Below are positions 55,336-64,000 of a stretch of 64,000 nt of DNA, piece after piece. Positions within the stretch are counted from its first letter, which is position 1. Each line of letters starts with the position of its first letter. The notes under the pieces were generated by a model. The model was given only the letters and a program-made list of their open reading frames with translations. It did no database searches and was not told the origin of the DNA. The stretch comes from Chaenocephalus aceratus (lineage: Eukaryota; Chordata; Actinopteri; Perciformes; Channichthyidae), in assembly GCA_023974075.1 (NCBI GenBank), contig CM043797.1, forward strand, positions 17,486,103 to 17,550,102, in the 5' to 3' direction. The position numbers and the translations under genes are program-made.

Positions 55336-57975
55336 TTAGTTACTTCGGCATCATTTTGAAACGTGTATTACAATTAAATCACGGTAAAATGTACATGTGT
55401 ATTTACATTTAAATTACAAATTTCACCGGCCATGCCGTCATGGCCGCCGGTGAAAATCCTGCCCTGGTACACTCACTTTTCCAGATGGACAGGTCGTTCA
55501 GATGTGTAGGCGGCCACCCCAGACAAGCTGTCGTGTGACCCACACCATTATAACACAGACAACCGAGACAGTGACCGACGCCGTTGCTTGTTGCGACCCC
55601 CAGATGACGGCACCTGCACAAACCCCCACCCTGCCGACCCTGGACCCTTGCCTTCACCCAGTCATTGCTGCAGAACCTGTCGCAGACAGTGGCGGCACCA
55701 GAGTATTTTTGTATTTTTGTTGGGTAATCTGTGGTAAATCAGTATTTGCGATGTAATTACATACACGCTATATCGCCCCCCTTGACAGTGAAATGCCACG
55801 CGTGAGGTTTAGATTATTTCCCTGTCTCAATCCAAATTGAACTGTATGAAATAAAAAGGGACATTTGTAGTAAATCAAAAGGGCGACCTGGAGCCAATCC
55901 TACAATTTCCCCACAAGTGAAAGAGTTGACATGCTGAAAACCCAACCCATAAGGGGGGTCTGGGGGGATTCACCCCAGGAGGTCTTTTTGAAATACCAAC
56001 ATAAAATACACATTCTGGTACTCTCTTGAGAAGAAAAATAAATAAATCTATTACTACACGACATATTTAAAAAAATGAATGCCATTTTTGTTACTTTGTT
56101 CTGAAAGCTGAAACTGCTGCTCCGAGAAGGTCCTCGCTGCAGAACGAGGAATGGGGCGGGGTCGGATAAAAGGTAAGAGAAGAGTTATGACATCTCCGTT
56201 CACTCCAATGGACCAGTTTTTTACAGCAATGGCGGATCGTGGAGCCTCTGAGAGGATCTGCGGCTAGCAGCGCAGTAGAGTTGTAGCATAATAGACCGTT
56301 GGTGATGGACTTTTAAAGGTAAGAAGACGTTTAAAGATTTATATTGCGGATATTATCAGAACATCTGAATCAAATTAACTACACATGTGTATTAAAGGAT
56401 GTTAGTGGATTATCCCCTCAATCAGTATATTTAATGTTTACAGATAACAGATTAGGCTAGAATGCCGGATAAAGTTAGCAACACACGTTAACCACGAACA
56501 GCCTATTAATCCGTTCTCCTCATGTTATTTCCTCCAATGTTGTGGAATTAGAGAAAAGGGGCTTCTTAACGTGCTTTTATCCGGGGTGGAGGGAGTTACA
56601 TATTAACATTGGGGCGTGTGATTGTAGTGGGTGGAGGTGGTGAAATGAGGATATCCATTTTGGAGTTCAAGCTAGTATATTATAGTTAACGTTACACAAT
56701 AATAAGGAAGAGAGCTATTTGTGAGATACATCGCTATTGATATGGATTTAGAGTGCATATTTGAGACTTCCAAACAGTAAACTAAAACGTAATTTATGGG
56801 TGAGTGTTTTTAGCAGAGCCATATTATGTCCTTGTGATTCTGTTGATTATTACCTGTCTGTATTATGTTGCAGCTCAGCTGATGTTGGATTGATGGCAAA
56901 GGGAGAGTGAAAACACAAAGTACGTTTAAAATAGGTCAGCAATTTCCCATCCTCTAGGTTGCTAGATGTATCTACCCCTTTATCCGGTCTCCCTCTTTCA
57001 GCACAAGAACCCCAGGGGGATTCAATGGAGCCTGAAGACCTGCAATGAACCTGCACCTGAGTCTCAACTCCCACAGCTTTGCAAGCCTCTCCCTGTTCCT
57101 TATTTTTATTAAACAGACGTTAAGCTTCCCAATGGTGTGGTCTTCGTTTTGTGAAAAATATGATTACCTCACATATGTTGTTGCTGTTGTTGTCTTTTGT
57201 GATAGTTAAATTGCTCCTGCTGACTTGAGCCAGCCATTCTTTGCTCCTCTCTGTGTCAGTGGGGAAACCTTACATTCATACTCCTTTCTCTGAGCGCTTG
57301 GAGCATCCCCAGGCAGCACAGCATTTATGTTCAGGTTCAAATTTATTTAATGTTTTTTGAGCAGTGCATTGATAAAGAAAACCTTAAGGTTCATGCCTGT
57401 TTTGAAGAGCGTGGTTGAATGTTTGCATCAGCAAAGCCTTTCACTGTTGTATAAATCTTTTTTTTTTATATACTAGGTTTTTTTTTTTTATATTTACTGT
57501 ATTTTCTTTTTCGGTTCTGTTATCTTAATGATTGTTCTGTTATATGATAAATGTTGTAAATAATAAATGCTTTTTCTATCATTCTATGAAATGCAGTGCA
57601 ATGTATCATTTGAAATATATGGACTAGATATGAGTATGCACAGAACTGACTAAATGAATAATCAATTAAAACAAATATTAAATAATGAACTTAAATACAC
57701 TAATATAGAAAATATGACTTTTTATACCACATTGCACATGTGGTATATTTAAATACATTCATGCATTTAATTAGTATGAAGTTTTTAAATTTAGTTTTTA
57801 AATTTTATTTAGTCGAGTGCAGATTTGTATTTGTACTTCTTGTAGTTGTCCAGCAGATGATGCTGTTTGTCTCATTAGGATATCCATACACCCCGCCCAT
57901 CGGACGTCCAGCCCCGCCCACATCTGACCACGCCCCATTCCGCGTGCTGCAGTCAGGGCCTATAGGCTGCTCCTC
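55336..57975. other. Intergenic DNA beyond the receptor array
   Basis: No coding gene is supported. A perfect-looking inverted motif CACCGGCCATGCCGTCATGG lies at 55424-55450. CAGTGGCGGCACC at 55689 resembles a hAT tip. Segments at 56160-56318 (ending GGTAAGAAG), 56872-56920 (after TTGCAG) and 57001-57115 (after TTTCAG, with ATTAAA) could be exons of a spliced non-coding RNA; this is speculative. Confidence 0.4.
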
Positions 57976-58794
57976 TGCCCCTTTCACACCAGCGCCTTTT
58001 CAGCTCCGGCTCGGAGCTAGAGCCTGAAAAGCGCCGGGTTTTCCTGTTCACACCGCAGCGGCGCCGGCTCTTAGCTCCGGAATCCGCTTCATTTCCAGCT
58101 CCAAAAAAGTGTCGGTCCAGAGGCAAGAGCTTTGGAGCTAAGAGGCGACGTCGCTTACGTCTCTCTTACGTCGAGGCGTGCAGGAAACTAAACCCACCTC
58201 CCCTGAACATGGGTCGACTGTTATGCCTGCCTACAAGCAGTAGTGCCTATAAACACACTTTATAAAGTCAGGCAACACTAACCAGGCTTCGTGTGATTCT
58301 GTTTATTTGTACCTTACTTTGACCATCCGTTCACTGTTATCGATCATTGTGGAGAGAGGCAGACGTGTTGTTTTGTATTATTGCAGCTATCGGATGCAAG
58401 TAGTCAGTTTAGCTTCGGTTGCTATGCTAACATCACCCGTTTTATACCAGAGAAACTTTCATAACAGCGTTGTGATACCAAACAGTGTCAATTCAGACTG
58501 ACACACATTCACTTAGGCTGAGGGGAACTGGGGATATGCATCAGCTGCTTGTGTGAGTCGGACAGTGAATACTTTAGAGCGGCCGCTGCAGTGTGAGCTA
58601 ACCGGGAGCTAACGGGAGAATAAACTCCCGTGGAAGAGCAGCCAATACTGCAGCGGTCGGTAAATGCTGCAGAAACACATTAATAAACAATGAACCACGG
58701 CACTCTGGAGCAAAGTATAAGGTTGGAGAAGTCGTTATTCAATTTATTCTGGCTTCGTGTGATTAAAAGCAACACGATCATCGACCCGACGCAG

Positions 58795-58831
<37 letters not shown>

Positions 58832-58952
58832 GAGCTGCGGTGGGCGGTGTGAACAGAGCGGGAGCTCAAAAGGGAAACCGGAGCTGAACCAGAAAAGCTC
58901 CCGCTCGGAGCTAGAAACTGAAAAGCACTGGTGTGAAAGCCGCATGTTCAGA
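57976..58952. mobile_element. Terminal-inverted-repeat MITE
   Basis: CTTTCACACCAGCGCCTTTT at the left is mirrored by AAAAGCACTGGTGTGAAAG at the right, and the inner GCTCCGGCTCGGAGCTAG-like parts also pair. About 970 bp without a gene. It contains a TTG microsatellite at 58795-58830. The target duplication is unclear. Confidence 0.6.
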
Positions 58953-60133
58953 GACAAGAGGAGAGGCTGTGTGAATTACTTTACATTGTGGATAGCCCCC
59001 ATTGTTCTGTGTGTCAAAATGAAAGACAGCCCACACACCTATCAATCATCAAACCGCGGGGTCTTATTTCATTACGTGTTGATTTCTATCAACGTAATGT
59101 TGTATCGATGTATCGGGACTTCCTGCAACAACACCATGCCGTTATCGTGATTCTGATTGGCCAGAAGACATTATCAAAGATGTTCTATTGAGAAGATGAT
59201 CACTACATACATGACAAACGTTTTCAAAACCGTTTCTAGTCTTCGGTATGTCCAGACAAGTGGCTACTGAAATCAATCTTACTAACTGCTGTCTGTGCAA
59301 TTTACTCCGCGCGAGTTGGCGGACTTTATTTTGCTTAACTTAACATCATTTTTCATGGTGGGGCTAAGCCATTTCTTGGTATGGCTGTAGCCTACCCCAG
59401 CCATACCCTGGCGCCGCCCCTGACCACAAATACCTCATTCCTTCCGTCTACTTGGATCCTAAATGCTTCTCGTTTTGCGCTGTCCCCCGTTCAAATGAAA
59501 TCGCCGCCAATCATATTTCCACGCACGTTCCAGGGGAGGGGTTACAAGGCTCGCGTCTTGTGCTGCATTCACTTGCACTCGGACATTAGAGATTTTCTCT
59601 CATAAATGTCCGATGAGCCACAACTTTTTTTCAAAACATAACTGCCACCCCGTGCCACCCTGTAGAACCACCACTGGTAACTGATATACCCTAATCACCA
59701 ACAGTAAAATAATAAACATAGTAACATTAAAGTGGTGCATACATAATACCCAGATGTAATGCTCCTCATGTTCATGATTTATTTGCAGGACTATAAACTC
59801 AAACTGAGTGTGCAGCTCGTTAAATCAGAAACAGTCTTCACACACTGGCACATAACCCAAACCCCATAACGTGTTATGAGTTCTTGTCATTAATAGTGCA
59901 TATAAACCTGTCGTGCTGTAATGATAAAAGTATTGTCCTGACTGAATTCAGGCTGCAGGTCATACAGAAGGGAAAGCTGATCCCAGAGCAGGATGAGGGA
60001 GATCCCCGTGTGGACTGCAGAGGCATGTTGAAACTCCTGGAGATCCTCAGAACACTTTAGGGCAGGGAGAGAGGAGCTCACCCACTGAAACTGCTGCTGA
60101 ACAACTGGAATAAACGTATTATCTGCGCTGGAG
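58953..60133. other. Intergenic DNA upstream of p4ha3
   Basis: No gene is supported. Fragments of hAT-like ends occur (TACCCTGGCGCCGCCCCTG at 59395-59420, ACCACCACTG at 59668). A short hairpin CATTACGT/ACGTAATG lies near 59070-59100. The p4ha3 promoter and 5' untranslated region should lie in the last few hundred bases. Confidence 0.4.
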
Positions 60134-62791
60134 ATGAAGTACTCCACATGTGTTTGCTTCAGCTGGAGTCTCCTGACTGTCGCTGTGATCCCCGTGTCTT
60201 TAGGGGAAATGTATACGTCGCTGCTGAACGTAAAGCAGGCGATCAGCGTTGAGCGGAAGCTGATCGATTACTTGAAAACTTACATTGACCACGAGTCAGA
60301 GAGACTGGAGGACGTGAAGCGGTAAGTGACACTGGAGATGCAGTTACACTTTTGTGGTACCCCTATAGCTCTGTGGATGCAAAACCCTGAAAAACAGTGA
60401 CAGTGCACATGTTTTGGGGAAATGTAAAGGACTAATTCACAGCCACACAATTGAAGGAAAGTCTCTTTAAAAGAGCAAATAAAATACTGTGATCATTTGT
60501 GTGGCTCATCCACAGTTTAGCTATGATATCTTCCCATTTTTAGACCAACAGCTTGAAATCTGCTATTTTATTAACAAATATATAAAAAAAAATACTTCAG
60601 CCCAACAAACTAAAACATTACCACCTAAATAAATGATCAGTTCATAACTGATTTCCATCTAAAAGAGATGTATTTCTTTACAATAACACAATGTAAGCTA
60701 TAGAGTGTTTCTTTACATGAAGGTCTTATCAGCACAATTTCTTCCAGTCAAAAAACCTTTATTGGTTGGAAACAGTATGAGTCATGACTGATACCAGGGA
60801 CGTGCACAGACATTTTGGGGGGTGGGTGCTCAAGTGAGAAAAAGGGCACTTCCCATAATCATTTATTTAAAAAATGTAAACAAAAAGTTAAATATAGTTG
60901 CACATCTCTGACTTACTGACCCATTTATTTTAATACCCTCACACTCACACAATTGTTTAATACTCAACAGAATTCTACAAACGGTCTTCTTTAGTACACT
61001 AAGCACAAGTGCAAACAACAAACTAGTACAATTAATAGTTATTAAATGAGCAGCCAACAATCAAAATTATGAAGTTACTGTTTAAGGCAGGACAGCAGGC
61101 AAAAAGATTGTTTTTTCATGTACTTATTATTTTGGTCTATTTTGCTTCGATGTTTTCTTTCACTCTAATGGAAATAAAACTTCCAAGAACCACATGATGT
61201 TCGTTTTACTACCATGTCTGAATTAATAGCTATAGATTTAAAGCTAATCTGCATTTAAACATAACATTTCAGGGAAAAATACTGACTTGACGTAAGTAAC
61301 TATCTGGGGAAGTTGTAAGGTGATGTGTTTTTTAGTTTTATCCTTTTATCCTTTTCACCTGCAATGCCTTGTTAACTGTATGCAAACTAGCACATTTTAA
61401 TTGGGCCTAGGTAACGCCTAATTTGCATATCAATGTGGCGATTGTGATGACGTTATTAGATACAGATTTGACTGTAGAGCATCGGAACTTCACAGTCTAA
61501 TCTCCCGACCTGATGTTTTTATTTTGTATTCAATCAATATATTGTTGGAAAGGGAAACTGTGCGCAAACCGCAGTAGATACTGTATACATTCAAGGGACT
61601 AGAAAAAAGGGCAGGGGCTCAAGCCCACTTTGATGTCTACGTGTGTGCACGTGGCTGACTGATACACTCACCTCTAACCATTTTATTCTCATGATTCAAC
61701 CGTTTCTTCCAGCCCTTTTGACCATGAAATCTTTGTGGTGTGAGGTTGGAAAATGTGTAATGTCATGCATCAGCTTTATTCATCTGTTTCAATAATGTAA
61801 AAATGATGATCATAGCTAAAAGCTGCAGATGTAGCTTTCCTTCTTTCATATGAAAAAGTCTAACTCTATATTATTCTGTGGCACAACAATGTATATCGTC
61901 ATTTGATATACAACCCTCAACCCTTGGTGATGTGATGTGTAGGCCTATAGTCATTATTCACTTATTTATTTTATTAGGCTATTCTCATTCATTGCAGTTG
62001 GTTTTACAGCTGCTTTCTCCTTATTCTTCAGTCTTTTTATGATGCATTGTTGTTTATTTCAGTGTATTGGCTATATTAAGTGCCAGGTTTTATCACTGTT
62101 TATACTGTTTTTAACCAAATTACAATACACTGAAAAGGTCTTGTTCTATGTTCCTATGGATCGTTTTATTTTCTATGACCAATTTGTATTGTTCTTCAAG
62201 ATCACCTTAAGGTTCCTCACCTGCAACAGGTGAGACTGTCTGAGCACATAGTCGCTTCTTCCGTTTTGTAACCACAGTCTACAATCTTCCCTGCAGCTTT
62301 TATGCCAAAGTGTCAGACCTGCACACTGAACTTTACAAAGGCCCGGCGACTGCGATGGCCAACCCTCTGGTGGCTTTCACCCTGATCAAGCGGCTGCATT
62401 CAGAGTGGCTGAACGTAGTCCACAGCAACGAAGCCCAGGAGAACACACAAGGTTGCCTCTCTGCCTTGTTTACAGACACATCTGGTGGTGATAACGCCCC
62501 CTACTCCTCTTCTCAGCTGTCACCACCAAACCCCCCCCAACTCACCTTTTGGCCCTCTGCTGTCCAGCCCTCAGGTCCAGTTACGAGAAGGAAGACGCGG
62601 ATCTGCCCAAACTAGAAGACCTCCAGGGGGCCGCCCAGGGGCTGATGAGGCTGCAGGATGTGTATGTTCTCCAGGTGGCCAGCCTCGTAAGGGGTCTTTT
62701 CCAGAGAGTGACTGAAGGACAGCCTATTGATATCTACAGGCCTGCGGTGTCTGTCCCGCTGTCGGGGGATGACTGCTTCCTGGTTGGAAAG
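60134..62791 (+). CDS. p4ha3: Prolyl 4-hydroxylase subunit alpha-3, exons 1-3 (3' part beyond window)
   Basis: Coding exons are 60134-60321, 62297-62451 and 62568-62791, in phase throughout. The product starts with a signal peptide (MKYSTCVCFSWSLLTVAVIP) for the endoplasmic reticulum, where the alpha subunit pairs with protein disulfide isomerase and hydroxylates prolines in collagen chains. Next is the N-terminal dimerisation domain (ANPLVAFTLIKRLHSEW) and the start of the peptide-substrate-binding domain (LMRLQDVYVLQ, SGDDCFLVGK). FYAKVSDLH, ANPLVAFTLIKRL and RGLFQRVT are specific to alpha-3 rather than alpha-1/2. The catalytic domain lies outside. Intron 2 is only 116 bp with a weak GTTGCC donor; intron 1 carries a hAT copy. 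Confidence 0.9.
60795..61657. mobile_element. Non-autonomous hAT element in p4ha3 intron 1
   Basis: The ends are CAGGGACGTGCACAGACAT and TGTGTGCACGTGGCTG, with an exact 8-bp target duplication ACTGATAC (60787-60794, 61658-61665). 863 bp, no transposase. Confidence 0.88.
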
Positions 62792-64000
62792 GTACACAAT
62801 TCATTATTTTCATGTATTGCTTCATCCAATTGATTTTAGGTTATTAGCCTTGGTGGAAAAAGAATCTGCAGAAAAGTCGCCACTGGCATACATATCTTTA
62901 GGCTATATACTGTATGACGTTATTAGATTTGAACAATGCATCAATGGGGAGCTAGTTTAACCTGGTTGGTTTATATAGCCTTCGCCTATAGGTAGTTTAG
63001 TAGAGAGGCTCCCAATCTAGAGTCCCAAGATAATTCTGAGAAGAGATGATACTTTTAATCAGAGAGGAAAGTGGGGGAAAAAACAAAGTCCTGCGACACA
63101 CATTTCTGTGTGTTTTTTAAACTTGACTTAACTTTTTGGTAAAATATTTTTTAGATGATTTCTCTTCAAAACACTTGAAATGAAACCATCTGCCTGAAAT
63201 AACTTTCTGAAATGTGACAATAGGTCATAATTAGATACACCTTTTTTGTAAAAGAAAGTTCGAAATCAACCAGTAACAGCTTGCAAATAAATGTTGTTGA
63301 GGAAAAAATGTGTACTTAAGTATTCTCTTAAACTAAATGGAGAATTCTCTTAAACTAAATGGAGAATTTGTATTATGTGATGTAAAATAGTAGGCTTATG
63401 CACCGGAAGGCCTACGTACAAATGTCTTTTTAAGTGCAGTTCTTCAGTAACTCATTGCTCTATTGCCCATTTGTGAGCTCTATAAATCCTAAAATGCAGA
63501 CGAAAATGTCGGTCCTGATAAACATCCCACTTTAAAGGTCTGCAAAATACTTTTATTCCTAACCTGTCAGTCAGTGTGTGGTGGGAATCCAGACAGTCAA
63601 GTATGGAAAAAGTGAAATTCTTCCCATTGCGTGCCTGGGAATCCGTTCCATGGGAAGATGAATATACATATACAATATACATTACATACAGAAGCAGAAT
63701 GAAAGAAAAAAAAGTTTTCCCAGCTATAAATTAAATGTGTTATGTACAGTGTTAGGGCAGGGCACTATGTGGGAGAGACGTCCTCCTGCCTGGAAAATAC
63801 ATTATCTCACTAAGCAGAAGCTTTTGGAGCAAAGAGCCTGAGCTTGTCTTTACTCGTACTGAGGCTGAGATTATCTGAGACAATCTTTAAACAGTAAAAA
63901 AGTGAAAAAGCTCTCACTCTGAGATTTTATATGGCCGTTAAACTGTTACTCAAACCAGCAGGATTAAAAGACAGACGTTTTTAGCGTCGGTTCATTTGAA
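62792..64000. other. Start of p4ha3 intron 3
   Basis: The intron begins GTACAC after the AAG codon. No further exon is visible to the end of the window. A 23-base sequence (TTCTCTTAAACTAAATGGAG...) is tandemly repeated at about 63323-63366. Confidence 0.6.

Noticed and set aside
55502..55756. 84-codon plus-strand frame in intergenic DNA
   Set aside because: No start context, splice support or recognisable motif; composition resembles repeat DNA.
60134..62791. Assignment to p4ha1 or p4ha2
   Set aside because: FYAKVSDLH, ANPLVAFTLIKRL and RGLFQRVT fit the alpha-3 subunit and not the alpha-1/alpha-2 N termini.

Overview
The window is vertebrate nuclear DNA, almost certainly from a teleost fish. 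It has spliced genes with GT/AG introns, a fish-type olfactory receptor tandem array, the 5' end of p4ha3, and a typical teleost transposon set (L2 LINE, BEL/Pao, Gypsy LTR, hAT, Harbinger MITE, KDZ and a Polinton-like element). I cannot name the species. No rRNA, tRNA or CRISPR was seen.

Layout. A tandemly duplicated unit of roughly 5 kb carries an odorant receptor of the OR131-2-like type. Unit A is present only as 3' flank (1-268, 17971-18422, 37566-37589). Unit B has a receptor at 42979-43908 and unit C has one at 52024-52998; the duplication ends near 55335. The array presumably continues to the left of the window. Intergenic DNA and then the first three coding exons of p4ha3 (60134-62791) close the window.

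Unit A has been split by very large insertions. First is a 17.7-kb DNA transposon (269-17970) with 916-bp terminal inverted repeats. Its 15-exon gene reads as one uninterrupted 794-codon frame for a KDZ-type (Kyakuja/Dileera/Zisupton) transposase. A second, passenger-like gene (2383-5883) carries a 17-residue repeat array and a chromo-like end. Second is a 19.1-kb BEL/Pao LTR retrotransposon (18423-37565, target duplication CCATT). It is itself interrupted by an 11.5-kb Polinton/Maverick-like element, a Harbinger MITE and a hAT deletion derivative.

The Polinton-like element (19448-30940) is the most unusual object. It has a 6-bp target duplication (AATGTC) and ends beginning with AG, yet nearly the whole element is one giant palindrome: arms of 4.85 and 5.64 kb around a 1.0-kb single-copy centre. 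Each arm carries the same set of unrecognised genes (266, 167, 81, about 90 and 68 residues), a fragment of protein-primed type DNA polymerase B, and subterminal repeats of about 106 bp. Several genes are preceded by the same intergenic module of about 55-80 bp, which ends in a TATA-like core. It looks like a defective, snap-back genome of a virus-like transposon that was still integrated through its own ends.

Other accessory DNA: a broken L2 LINE (38583-41732), a Gypsy solo LTR split by about 4.2 kb of repeats (45283-49878), and hAT non-autonomous copies with exact 8-bp target duplications (9597-10702, 33713-34834, 53611-54270, 60795-61657).
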